From NCBI RefSeq assembly GCF_042660705.1, contig NZ_JBHSUQ010000001.1: a DNA stretch of 64,000 nt; one strand, 5' to 3'. The notes under the pieces were generated by a model, which ran no database searches, had not been told where the DNA came from, and saw only the letters and a list, made by a program, of their open reading frames with translations. The translations under genes were made by a program, and so were the position numbers. This document shows positions 46,822 through 55,991 of this stretch, piece by piece (position 1 is the first letter of the stretch; each line of letters begins with the position of its first letter). This DNA is from Undibacterium_A arcticum. GTDB lineage: Bacteria > Pseudomonadota > Gammaproteobacteria > Burkholderiales > Burkholderiaceae_D.

Positions 46822-47197
46822 CGAAATATTGTTGCAGGATAATGGCGGCGGCTTCTGCGTCGATCACCGCGCCGCGTTTGGCCGGGATCACTGCCGACGA
46901 ATAGCGTTCGTCGACCAGCGTGGTTTCAACCCCGAAGCGGCCGTGCAGCTGATTGGCGAAGCGGCGGCAGCGCACGGTCATCTCGTGCTCGGCACCGTCC
47001 GGGTGAAACGGCAGGCCGACCACGCAGCGGGCCGGCTTCCATTCGTCGATCAGGGCGGCGATGTTGCTGAATTTGGCATCGTTGGTGGCGGCGCTGATCA
47101 CGGTCAGCGGCTGCGCCTGTTTCAGTATGGTATTGCCAACCGCGACGCCGATGCGCTTGAGGCCAAAGTCAAAGGCCAGCAAGGTCAGCTCGCTCAT
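46808..47197 (-). CDS. ruvX: Putative pre-16S rRNA nuclease / Holliday junction resolvase-like RuvX (YqgF)
   Basis: 129-residue RNase H-fold nuclease needed for maturing the 16S rRNA 5' end. 'LLAFDFGLKRIGVAVGNTIL' holds the first catalytic Asp, 'CVVGLPFHPDGAEHEMTVRC' the middle strand and 'TTLVDERYSSAV' the catalytic Glu. 'VIDAEAAAIILQQYFD' closes the domain. It lies 27 nt after yqgE, a very common gene pair in beta- and gammaproteobacteria. Confidence 0.94.
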   Translation of the reverse strand: MSELTLLAFDFGLKRIGVAVGNTILKQAQPLTVISAATNDAKFSNIAALIDEWKPARCVVGLPFHPDGAEHEMTVRCRRFANQLHGRFGVETTLVDERYSSAVIPAKRGAVIDAEAAAIILQQYFDDTQ

Positions 47198-47224
47198 CGG
47201 CCGGGCCCTGACAGGGCCGCGGGC

Positions 47225-47907
47225 TTACGCATGGCCCGCCTCGCCGGTCAGCATCATCGGATCGATGCCGAGCAGCTTGATCGCGGCCGTATAGCGCTCG
47301 GCAATCGGCAGATCGAATATGATGCTGCGGTCGGCGGCCACGGTCAGCCAACCGTTGTGGGCGATTTCTTCTTCCAGTTGCCCGGCGGCCCAGCCGGAGT
47401 AACCGATACTGATCAGGATTTGCTGTGGTCCGCTGCCGACCGCCACCGCTTCCAGCACGTCGCGCGAAGTAGTAACGAGATGTCGTCGGTGATTTTCAGG
47501 GTCGACGAATAATCGCCGCGCGGCGTGTGCAGCACGAAGCCGCGATCGTCCTGCACCGGGCCGCCAAACAACACCGCGCTGGAGGCATCCGGATTGCTCG
47601 GCGCGATTTCCAGCTTGAGATCGATACGCTCGAACAAATCGTCGATCGTCATGTCGGTCGGCCGATTGATGACGACGCCGAGCGCGCCCTGCGCGTTGTG
47701 CTCGCACAGATAAATCACGGTGCCGCCAAACATCGGATCGAGCATCGACGGCATTGCAATCAGAAAATGATTCGCCAGATTGAGCTCTAAAGTGTCCATG
47801 GTGCCGGGAATTTCGGAAAAAGCGGATTTCTCCTGGAAACTGCCAGGCGCGGAAGGAGTTTTGCCGGTTGCGCTCGGCTTTTTGCTTTGCTTCGCCATAA
47901 TGCGCAT
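47225..47907 (-). CDS. yqgE: YqgE/AlgH family protein, apparent frameshift
   Basis: Conserved protein of unknown biochemical role, reported as AlgH-related. 'TLELNLANHFLIAMPSMLDP', 'GTVIYLCEHNAQGALGVVIN', 'VLFGGPVQDDRGFVLHTP' and 'ILISIGYSGWAAGQLEEEIA' are the hallmark stretches. The frame breaks at about 47471-47473: one base is missing in 'DDISLTTSRDVLEAVAVG'. Corrected length is 227 residues from ATG 47907, or 224 from ATG 47898. It is longer than usual because of a lysine/serine-rich N-terminal extension of about 35 residues. Confidence 0.88.
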
Positions 47908-48035
47908 TTTAGCAGTTTTCGCACGTTTCTGACCCTCTGATGGCGCCGGACATGAGGCGGGCCAATGTTTGGTGGTGGCCGTCGGGGCCGGAAGGGCAAA
48001 TCATTGCTGCGCTGAACAAAATCTTCGGGCTGTCC

Positions 48036-49154
48036 TCATTCCCGATGGCGGACCCAATCGGCAAACGCCTCGTCTTCGAATTGATAGTTGCCTCGGTCGA
48101 TCCGGGTAACAATATTTTTGTCGGCCAACCTGCGCAGAGCGTTTTGCGGCGTGGCGGCGGCAACCGGCTTCTCTAGTCCGAGGCTCGCGCCGATGCGCCC
48201 GCGCGCCTCACTGCCCTGCAAGTCAGAGGCGCCTTCTGCAATCATTGCCAGCAAGACCTGGTCGGCCGGCAGCAGGTCGTCCCATTGTTTTTCAAATCCC
48301 ATGTTGTTGAAGACATGCTCCTTGGTGAAATTCAAGGCGCCTTGCGCGCCTTCAAACGGATTCGTCAGATAGCGGTCGAGATAGAGCCGGAAGAACAGCG
48401 GTGTCTGCTTCAGCTCGTCAAAAGCGGCCAGCGCATCTGCCAAAGCTAATGGGTTACGTGCGATGCTGGTTACCTTCTCGACCATTGCCGTCACGAACTC
48501 TTTTCCAAGAAGCTGAAATGGCTCAAGCGCAGCCCAATTGTAGAATGGCTCCGACGAGCGGCCGAACATCCGACGCAAGGTGGCTTCAGAGCTTCCAGCA
48601 AACAGGACCTTGATGCGCTCCCTGCGAATATCCAGAGCGGCGCGAAGCGCGTGCGCAAAGACCGCGTTTTCCGCGTTGGCAAGTACCTGGGCTTCGTCGA
48701 TGATGAGTATCACCGGAATTTTAGTCTTGTCGAAGGCCGTCATCACGTCCATCAGCAAGGTACCAGCCAGTCGACCTTTATCAGCGAGTTCCGCCTCAAT
48801 GCCCGCCTCTGCAAGACCGGCCACTTTCCCTGAAGCCTTTATTTTCTTCAACGGGGTCTTGAGTCGCTCCCAGGCTTTTGCAAAGCTCTTGGGTTCGATC
48901 GCTTTGTGCAGCGCGGAAACCAAGGCTGTGGCAGGGTCGTCCTTCAAATCCCAGAGATTGACGTACACGCACGCGTATCCTTTGGCTTCGGCCGCCGGGA
49001 TGAAATCCTGCACCAGAAATTCAGTCTTCCCCATTCGGCGCCTGGCGAATAATCCGCGTGCGGAGGACAGTCCGAGTTCAAAGGACGCCAAGTACGCTTG
49101 CGCCAGCTCCGGACGGGGGAAGTGCCAATGAGGGGAGGAAGTCTGCATAAGCAT
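48036..49154 (-). CDS. Orphan P-loop ATPase with C-terminal winged-helix-like region
   Basis: 372-residue ATPase. The Walker A is of the archaeal-ATPase/ORC type ('GLFARRRMGKTEFLVQDFI'); Walker B is 'IPVILIIDEAQVLAN'; a sensor-like 'RIKVLFAGSSEATLRRMFG' follows. The C-terminal 90 residues ('LLPADQVLLAMIAEGAS', 'NALRRLADKNIVTRIDRGNY') resemble a winged helix that could bind DNA. It has no partner gene. Similar solitary ATPases occur as accessory genes in many bacteria, and the function is not known. It interrupts the otherwise conserved stretch between yqgE and the chp operon. Confidence 0.8.
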   Translation of the reverse strand: MLMQTSSPHWHFPRPELAQAYLASFELGLSSARGLFARRRMGKTEFLVQDFIPAAEAKGYACVYVNLWDLKDDPATALVSALHKAIEPKSFAKAWERLKTPLKKIKASGKVAGLAEAGIEAELADKGRLAGTLLMDVMTAFDKTKIPVILIIDEAQVLANAENAVFAHALRAALDIRRERIKVLFAGSSEATLRRMFGRSSEPFYNWAALEPFQLLGKEFVTAMVEKVTSIARNPLALADALAAFDELKQTPLFFRLYLDRYLTNPFEGAQGALNFTKEHVFNNMGFEKQWDDLLPADQVLLAMIAEGASDLQGSEARGRIGASLGLEKPVAAATPQNALRRLADKNIVTRIDRGNYQFEDEAFADWVRHRE

Positions 49155-49225
49155 TAAGAGTTATTAACTTATTTACTGATAAGTATATTATCTACTGATG
49201 CGTACTAAAGCAAGGATTCTTCGGG

Positions 49226-49262
49226 CGAAAGAAAGCCCCCTGAGCCGTAGAGCACAGAGGGC
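49226..49262 (-). terminator. Rho-independent terminator of the chp operon
   Basis: On the minus strand the arms gccctctg and cagggggc (plus 49255-49262 and 49235-49242) pair over eight bases with one G-T wobble, around a 12-nt loop, and are followed by TTTCTTTCG. It lies about 80 nt after the chpA stop. Confidence 0.6.
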
Positions 49263-49344
49263 GACGTGGGCAGCGCCTACGAAATTGCAACATATTTCCC
49301 AACCGGCCCGCAAACGGCACGGGTTTTTGGGAAGGCGATGACTG

Positions 49345-52300
49345 TCAGGACAGCGTCGCTTCCTTCTCGACGAAGCCGGCGATCATCTTCAGCAGTTCCG
49401 ATTCCTGGAACGGCTTGCCGACGTACTCGTTGACCCCCAGTTCCATCGCATAGTTGCGATGCTTGTCGGCGGTACGTGACGTGATCATGATGATCGGGAT
49501 GTGGCTGCTGCGTTCGTCGCCGCGCACGTTACGGGTCAAGTCGAAGCCATCCATCCGTGGCATCTCGATATCGACCAGCATCACGTCCGGCGCAATCGAC
49601 TGCAGATGTTCGAGCGCATCGACCCCGTCTTTCGCCAGCACCACCTGATAGCCCTCACGCTGCAGGAAGCGCTGCGTGACGCGCCGTACCGTCAGCGAAT
49701 CATCGACCACCATCACGATATGCTTCTTGCGCAGACCCTGCACTGCGTCGGTGCCAGGCACCGTTGGCTGCCGCGATGCTGCTGCACCTGTGGCCGGCGC
49801 CAGATTGGCCACCGCCCCCATCTCGTGCGGCGCATCGGACTGCGTGATACGCGGTGCGCGCAGGTTCTCGTTTGCGACGCGTTGCGCCAGCGGCACTGGA
49901 TTGACGATCAGCACGATGTCGCCGGAACCGAGCACGGTGGCGCCGGCGATGCCGATCATGCGCGCCAGTTGCGGCCCGATGTTCTTGACCACCACCTCCT
50001 TGTTGCCGATCACTTCGTCGACGTGAATCGCGACGCGGTCGTTGCCGCTCCTGAGGATCACGATCGGCGAATATTGCTGCGCCACCGGCGTCGCCGACCG
50101 ATCACCGAGCAGCGCCGACAGATAATGCAGCGGCACCCGGTTGCCCTGCCACACGATCGCGCCTTCGTTGTAGGCGTTGGCCAGCGGATTGCCCTTCAAT
50201 TGCTGGACCTGCTCGACCAGCACCGACGGTACCGCGTAGGTGGTGCCGCCGGTCGACAGCAGTACCACTTGCGTGACCGCCAGAGTCAGCGGCAGATGAA
50301 TTGTGAAATGCGCCCCTTTGCCGGCTTCGGTGGCGATCGCGACGCGACCGCCCAGCGCCGCCGCTTCGGAACGCACCACGTCCATGCCGACGCCGCGTCC
50401 GGCCAGCTCGGTCACTTCCTGCGCGGTCGAAAAACCGGACTGGAAAATGAAATCGGCGGTCTCTGCGTCGCTCGCATCGCGCTCATCGGTCAGCAAGCCG
50501 ACCGCCCTCGCCTTGGCGCGAATCCGTTCCAGATTCAGGCCCTGGCCGTCGTCGGTGAACTGGATCACGACCTCGTTACCTTCCTGCCGAATTTCGACCA
50601 GCAGTTCGCCGGTTTCGCTCTTGCCCGCGGCTTGCCGCGCAGCGCGAGTTTCGATCCCGTGCACGATCGCGTTACGCAGCAGATGTTCGAACGGTCCGGT
50701 CATTTTCTCCAGCACGCCACGATCGATTTCGACGGCGGTACCGCGGATATCGAGGCTGACGCGCTTATCGACTTCTTTCGAAGTCTGGCGCGCGACCCGG
50801 TACAGGCGTTCCGAAATACTGGCGAATGGCACCATCCGCACCCGCATCAGATCCTGTTGCAGATCGCGCGTCAGACGCGCCTGTGTCATCAGGTCGGCGG
50901 TGGCGCCATCCACGGTGCGCACCAGGCTGTCCTGCACCGATGCAACGTCGCTGACGCTCTCGGCCATCATGCGGGTCAGTTCCTGCAAGCGCGAGAAACG
51001 GTCGAATTCGAGCGGGTCGAATTCGCGGTCGTTGTTATGCGACATGCGCGACGTAATCTGGGTTTCGGCCTGAATCTCGACCTCGCGCAACTGGCCGCGC
51101 AGACGCGCCATATTCTCGGTCAGTTCGGACAGCGACTGACGCAGTGTGCCGACTTCGGTCTCCAGCTTGGAGCGCGAGATCGATACCTCACCGGCCTGAT
51201 TCACCAGCCGGTCGAGGATGTCGGCGCGTACCCGCACCAGCGATACCGGCGCCGCCGCAGCCGCGCCGGCGGTGACGGGCCCAACTGCCGGCACCGCAGC
51301 TTTCTGTGCCGCCGGCACCATCGCAGTCCCGCTCGTTGCTTCGTACGATGTTGCGGTGGCTGGCGGTTGCTGCGCAGCTTTGGTCGCATCCGGATCCTGC
51401 AGGGCATCGAACAGATGCATGCACTGGTCATGCCGCGCCACCAGGTCTTCCAGTGCCAGTGCAGAGGCCGGACCGGCATGCACGATGTTTTCGATCCGGC
51501 TTTCCATCTCGTGCGCGTGCTGACCAAGCCCCATCGCACCGGCCATCCGGGCGCTGCCCTTCACCGTATGCAACAGGCGCAGCACCGCTTGCGATGAGCC
51601 TCTGTCGCTCAGATTGTCCTGCCATGCACGCAGCGCTTCGCCGATGCGCGGCAGCAAATCCTGACCTTCTTCCAGAAACACCGGCAGCAGATCGGCATCC
51701 AGCTCATCCGTCGGCATCAAGGCCGGATCGAGTGCCTGCTCGGCCTGCTCGCTGGCCATCGCTTCAGCCGCGGTCGGGAATACCGCGGTCGGCAGCACCG
51801 GCACTTGCGGCTGAGCAAACATCGGCAACACGCCACGGGTTTCGGCAACTGGTTCCATTGCGTGCGCCAGTTCCAGCGTTGTTTCTGGCAGTGTTGCTTG
51901 TGGTGTTTCCTGTTGTGTTTCTTGCTCGGCAGTGTGCGCTGCTTCGTTCAACGCCTCGATATCAGCGGCGTCCAGGTCCTCATGCAGCGCTGGCATCGTC
52001 TTGATCGCCGCACGCGCGACGACATCGTCCTGCAACTGGGCCAGTTGACGCACCAGTTCCGGTTCGTACGGGGACATTTCACCGACTGCAAATTTTTGCA
52101 GCATCAGCTTCAGACGCTCGACGCATTGGTCCAGTTTGTCGTATTCGTCCGAGTGCAGGTTGACATGGCGGCGCGTCAAGCTTTGCAGCATCATCTCCAG
52201 ACCATGCGCGACTTGCTGCAAGGACTGAAAGCCGACCGTGGCGGAGCTGCCGCCCAGCGAGTGTGCCGCATGCACCGCCTGGGTGCTGACAGGACGGTGC

Positions 52301-55300
52301 GGCTCATGGCGCCATTCGGCAAAATCTTGCGCCAGTCGACGTACGATCTCGTCGGTTTCTGCCAGGTAAATGTTGTAAAGCGGAACGCTGATCTCGAGCT
52401 CGCCGATCTGCTTGATGCTGTCGTCCGGCTTGGCGTGTGGCGGCAGATGACCCGGAAAGTCAATGACTTCGGCCTCCATCAGCGGTTCCGACGCGGCGAC
52501 AGACTCGATCGCTACTGGCGGGAGCGGTTCCGGCTCTTCGCTCAACACGAAGTCGCTGATCGACACGATATCGCTATCGTCATCGATGCCGTCGTGCGCC
52601 GCAGCATGGTCGGCCTGCATTGCCGATTCGGGCTGCCCGATCGTCTGCACGCCGTTGTCTGCAGGTGCGGACTCGGTCATCAGTGCCGATTGCGCCTCAA
52701 TTGATTCTATTGATTCTATTGATTCTATCGGTTCATTCAACTCAACCGGTTCAATCAGTTCAATTAAATAGTCGATTGGTTCAATTGGCTCGACCAGTTC
52801 GAGCGACTCGCTGCCTGCCAGTTCGATATGCTCATCGGCGACGCCGAAATCCTGCTGATCAAGGTCGGCGTGCACCTCGGCACGAGGATCGGCTGCAGGC
52901 TCGACCGGAACCGCGATCTGACTCTCAAGCCGGGGCCTGCTCTGTTGATCAAGATCGTTGACCAGCGATGCGACGGCCGCCACAGGTGCCGGCTCCACTT
53001 CGTCGAAATGGAACGGCTGCCCCTGCTTCACGCGTTCCGCCGCGCTCTTGAGCGCGCTCGCGCTGCGGCTGGAATTGCCATTGAGGTTGATCTCGCAGAC
53101 CCAGGCGCTTAACTGTTCTTGTGTCTTGTCCAGCAGTGCATACAGATCCGGGGTACCGGCGCGGGCTTCCGACAGCCACAGATTCATGACCTGTTCTATG
53201 CTGCCAGCGGCATCGGCGAACGTGTTCAGGCCAACCATGCGGCCGCTGCCTTTGAGCGTGTGGAACGAGCGGCGCAAGGTGGTCAGATGTTCCTGGTTGC
53301 TGATATCGCCACGCGACTGCGGCAAGGTCTGCTTGACGAAGGCCAGCACCTCTTCTGCCTCCATCATGAATATCTCCAGCAATTCGGCGTCGACCGCTTC
53401 CTCGGTTGCCGGCGTCACGACTGCTGCCACGACTTCCGCCGCGGCCGGGACTTGGGCGGTCGCCGTGACGATATCGGCCAGCGTGCTCTGCGACGTGCTG
53501 AAGTCCGGACGCTCCAGAATATCGATTGCCGCCTGGGCCCGATCGGTCGCTTCCGTATTGTCGAGTAAAGCTGCGTCCTGACGGATCTGGACCAACGATT
53601 CCTTCAACTGCTCCTGCAACGCGGAATTATCCGGTTCGGCCGCCAGCGACACTGCCAGGTCAGCCGATTGCCGCTGGTGCCGGACCAGCTCGTCTTCTAC
53701 GGTTGGTACGCTGTCGCTGTGCGGTTCGGTGTGCTGGTTTGAAGTCTTGTGATCTGCATCTGTCAGATCACTTGCAACGTCAATGGCCGGCAGCAGCAGC
53801 GCAGATGCGGCGCCCTCATTTATGGTGCCGACGGCCTTGTTCTTTTCCAGCAAGCTGGCACGGAAGATTCCCTGCTCCTGGTCGAATGAAAAACGGGTTT
53901 TCGCGGTCTCCGGGTGCTGCGGCAGCATTTCGATGAAGAAACCGAGCGCGCCGATATTCTGCGCCACATCCTGCAGTGCCTGCCGATCCGGTGCGGCCTC
54001 GACGACAGACTCGCCGGCGGCCCCTTGCTCCCCGGCCTCGCCGGTCGGTTCGATCGATACCTCCGGCAGTGCAAAGCGCTGCACCGCCGCTCGGGTGTGC
54101 TGGACCGCGCGCAGCGCGTCGTCCTGCTCCAGAATCGCCAGTGCGCCACCGATCTGATGCAATATCGGGTCGATATTGACCAGTGCATCGCGTTTGGCGG
54201 CGTCATTGAAGTACTCGTCCAGCAGTTTCTCGACCTGGCGCAAACTGGTTTTCATTTCGCCAGCCAGCACCACCATGGTTTGTCGCTGCTGCGCCTGGCG
54301 CGCAAGTTCGTCAAGCCATGGCGCCGAATCCTGCGGTGTTTCGCCGGCGGCAATCGACAACAGGCGCGCGGTGAGGGCATCGGCCCGCTCCGGGAAGTCG
54401 TCGGACAGGCGATTGATCTGATCCAGCGCGTTTTCAACGAACAGCAAACTGGTCGCGATCTGCAGACCGAGGCGGCTGTCGGATTTGGCGTGACGCGCGA
54501 TGCCATTTAACTCACGCAATAATTTGGCGAGCGACGGCGAATTGAGCTTCACGCTGGACTCGGCCAGTGTTTTCATTTCGTCTTCAAACGCGGCCGTGAC
54601 ACTGGCATCGCCGCCGGCAATCCGGCTCCACAGATTTTTGGCCTGCGCCAGCGCTTCCTTGGCTTGCGCCAGCGCATTGACGTCGATCTGTCCGTAACGT
54701 TGCTTCTCGTAGTCGACTGGCACCAGTCCGTCTAACTGATAGGCACGGCGGATTTGCAGCGACAACGGTGTCGGCGCGCCGACCCGGGCGATGAAAAACA
54801 GCGCATCGCGCAACAGCCGCTCCGAGATACTCGGCGAGCCGTCGACCAGGCGCCGGATCTGCAGATTGATACGGCCCAACAGCTGTTTCACATACAGATC
54901 ATTTTGCGCCTGCGCCGCGCTTACGGCATCGGCAAATCCGTGCATGACCCACCAGAATTCGCGGGTTTGCTGAATGGTCTGCGCGCACTCGATCTCGGCG
55001 ATGATGTCGCTGATGGCGACGGTATTGTTGCGCTCGGTATCGGGATTGCTCTTGAGCAGCAAACCCAGCAACGCTCTTTCGAACCGTTTGCGCAGACCTG
55101 CATAGTCGACCGGTGCGGCGGCGGCCGCGCGGGGCGGCAATTGCGGCCGCAGTGCCAGGTTCGGGAAAAATAGATCGGCCGGGTGAATTCGCTCTGCGCC
55201 GCGCACTTCCAGCAACGCGCGGTAATACGGGAACAGCGTAACCGGTTGCGGCTGTGCACCGGACAGCAATTCTTCCAGATACTCGACTAGTGCCTGATAC

Positions 55301-55623
55301 GCACGTTCGATCGCCCGGGTAGTTGCCGCACTGACCGGCAATTGCCCGGCTTCCAGACGATCGATCAGGTCTTCGATGGTCTCGGTGATCAGGGCGACGC
55401 CGTCGACGTCCACAATCTGCAGCGCGCCGTGCGCCTGATGCAGATAAGTCTTGGCATGACGCAGCGAAGTCGATTGTGACTCGGCATCCTTGAGCACGGC
55501 ATCAAACAGCGCAGTCTTCGATTGCGCCAGCGCCTCGCGGATTTCGCCCATCACCCACGACAGCGGTCCAGTATCGAAATTGGCCCGACTACCGGGGGAT
55601 GAAGCGGAAAATGGGGTGGTCAT
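49345..55623 (-). CDS. chpA: ChpA-type hybrid chemosensory histidine kinase of twitching motility (2092 aa)
   Basis: Central kinase of the type IV pilus chemosensory system, also called PilL. The N-terminal half contains degenerate Hpt-like helical regions. Clear Hpt domains have phosphoacceptor His at 788 ('SFHTLKGSGRMVG'), 1121 ('AAHSLGGSSATVG') and 1352 ('LLHTVKGSARMAG'). A dimerisation and HATPase region follows ('PFEHLLRNAIVHGIETRAA', 'TDDGQGLNLERIRAKA', 'ELAGRGVGMDVVRSEAAALG'), then a CheW-like domain, and a C-terminal receiver with Asp2018 ('VMLVDIEMPRMDGF'). An acidic Pro/Ile/Glu-rich linker near residues 950-985 is coded by a 9-nt microsatellite. Receives PilJ signals and passes phosphate to PilG and PilH. 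Confidence 0.92.
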   Translation of the reverse strand: MTTPFSASSPGSRANFDTGPLSWVMGEIREALAQSKTALFDAVLKDAESQSTSLRHAKTYLHQAHGALQIVDVDGVALITETIEDLIDRLEAGQLPVSAATTRAIERAYQALVEYLEELLSGAQPQPVTLFPYYRALLEVRGAERIHPADLFFPNLALRPQLPPRAAAAAPVDYAGLRKRFERALLGLLLKSNPDTERNNTVAISDIIAEIECAQTIQQTREFWWVMHGFADAVSAAQAQNDLYVKQLLGRINLQIRRLVDGSPSISERLLRDALFFIARVGAPTPLSLQIRRAYQLDGLVPVDYEKQRYGQIDVNALAQAKEALAQAKNLWSRIAGGDASVTAAFEDEMKTLAESSVKLNSPSLAKLLRELNGIARHAKSDSRLGLQIATSLLFVENALDQINRLSDDFPERADALTARLLSIAAGETPQDSAPWLDELARQAQQRQTMVVLAGEMKTSLRQVEKLLDEYFNDAAKRDALVNIDPILHQIGGALAILEQDDALRAVQHTRAAVQRFALPEVSIEPTGEAGEQGAAGESVVEAAPDRQALQDVAQNIGALGFFIEMLPQHPETAKTRFSFDQEQGIFRASLLEKNKAVGTINEGAASALLLPAIDVASDLTDADHKTSNQHTEPHSDSVPTVEDELVRHQRQSADLAVSLAAEPDNSALQEQLKESLVQIRQDAALLDNTEATDRAQAAIDILERPDFSTSQSTLADIVTATAQVPAAAEVVAAVVTPATEEAVDAELLEIFMMEAEEVLAFVKQTLPQSRGDISNQEHLTTLRRSFHTLKGSGRMVGLNTFADAAGSIEQVMNLWLSEARAGTPDLYALLDKTQEQLSAWVCEINLNGNSSRSASALKSAAERVKQGQPFHFDEVEPAPVAAVASLVNDLDQQSRPRLESQIAVPVEPAADPRAEVHADLDQQDFGVADEHIELAGSESLELVEPIEPIDYLIELIEPVELNEPIESIESIESIEAQSALMTESAPADNGVQTIGQPESAMQADHAAAHDGIDDDSDIVSISDFVLSEEPEPLPPVAIESVAASEPLMEAEVIDFPGHLPPHAKPDDSIKQIGELEISVPLYNIYLAETDEIVRRLAQDFAEWRHEPHRPVSTQAVHAAHSLGGSSATVGFQSLQQVAHGLEMMLQSLTRRHVNLHSDEYDKLDQCVERLKLMLQKFAVGEMSPYEPELVRQLAQLQDDVVARAAIKTMPALHEDLDAADIEALNEAAHTAEQETQQETPQATLPETTLELAHAMEPVAETRGVLPMFAQPQVPVLPTAVFPTAAEAMASEQAEQALDPALMPTDELDADLLPVFLEEGQDLLPRIGEALRAWQDNLSDRGSSQAVLRLLHTVKGSARMAGAMGLGQHAHEMESRIENIVHAGPASALALEDLVARHDQCMHLFDALQDPDATKAAQQPPATATSYEATSGTAMVPAAQKAAVPAVGPVTAGAAAAAPVSLVRVRADILDRLVNQAGEVSISRSKLETEVGTLRQSLSELTENMARLRGQLREVEIQAETQITSRMSHNNDREFDPLEFDRFSRLQELTRMMAESVSDVASVQDSLVRTVDGATADLMTQARLTRDLQQDLMRVRMVPFASISERLYRVARQTSKEVDKRVSLDIRGTAVEIDRGVLEKMTGPFEHLLRNAIVHGIETRAARQAAGKSETGELLVEIRQEGNEVVIQFTDDGQGLNLERIRAKARAVGLLTDERDASDAETADFIFQSGFSTAQEVTELAGRGVGMDVVRSEAAALGGRVAIATEAGKGAHFTIHLPLTLAVTQVVLLSTGGTTYAVPSVLVEQVQQLKGNPLANAYNEGAIVWQGNRVPLHYLSALLGDRSATPVAQQYSPIVILRSGNDRVAIHVDEVIGNKEVVVKNIGPQLARMIGIAGATVLGSGDIVLIVNPVPLAQRVANENLRAPRITQSDAPHEMGAVANLAPATGAAASRQPTVPGTDAVQGLRKKHIVMVVDDSLTVRRVTQRFLQREGYQVVLAKDGVDALEHLQSIAPDVMLVDIEMPRMDGFDLTRNVRGDERSSHIPIIMITSRTADKHRNYAMELGVNEYVGKPFQESELLKMIAGFVEKEATLS

Positions 55624-55991
55624 GGTTGCCTCGCGAATTCAAAAAACGATAGACCGGATGAATAATTTATCGCCACGCATCACACATGGGCTGTTGATGG
55701 GATGGAGGTTTAGGTTCAAGGTAATGCCATCAGGAAGCTGGTACGGTACGTTTCATTGGGTCAGTGCGTGAGCGAGTGCTTGCATGCATTTCAGGCAACG
55801 CGTGCGGTATGCCGATGTCCGCCAAACACCCTCCACGCAGAGAACTCCCAATCCAGCCAACCACCGACGTCGAGTCACGCTGCCACCGACATTACTGCGA
55901 CGACCCGAGCATGGCGGCCTTGGCAAGCCCGGCTTGCCCATCTTTGTGCAATGCCGGTGCCACGCACCAACGATGACAGCTGCTTCCCGGG
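55624..55991. other. Gap between pilJ and chpA, no gene seen
   Basis: 368 nt. Pseudomonas has pilK (a CheR methyltransferase) at this place; here no methyltransferase-like sequence is visible on either strand. A GC-rich segment at 55840-55960 has short frames without features. It may hold a separate chpA promoter. Confidence 0.5.

Noticed and set aside
49501..51597. Open frame of 698 codons on the plus strand opposite chpA
   Set aside because: Its composition (His, Arg, Gln, Asp rich) is that of an antisense shadow, and chpA domains on the other strand are unambiguous.
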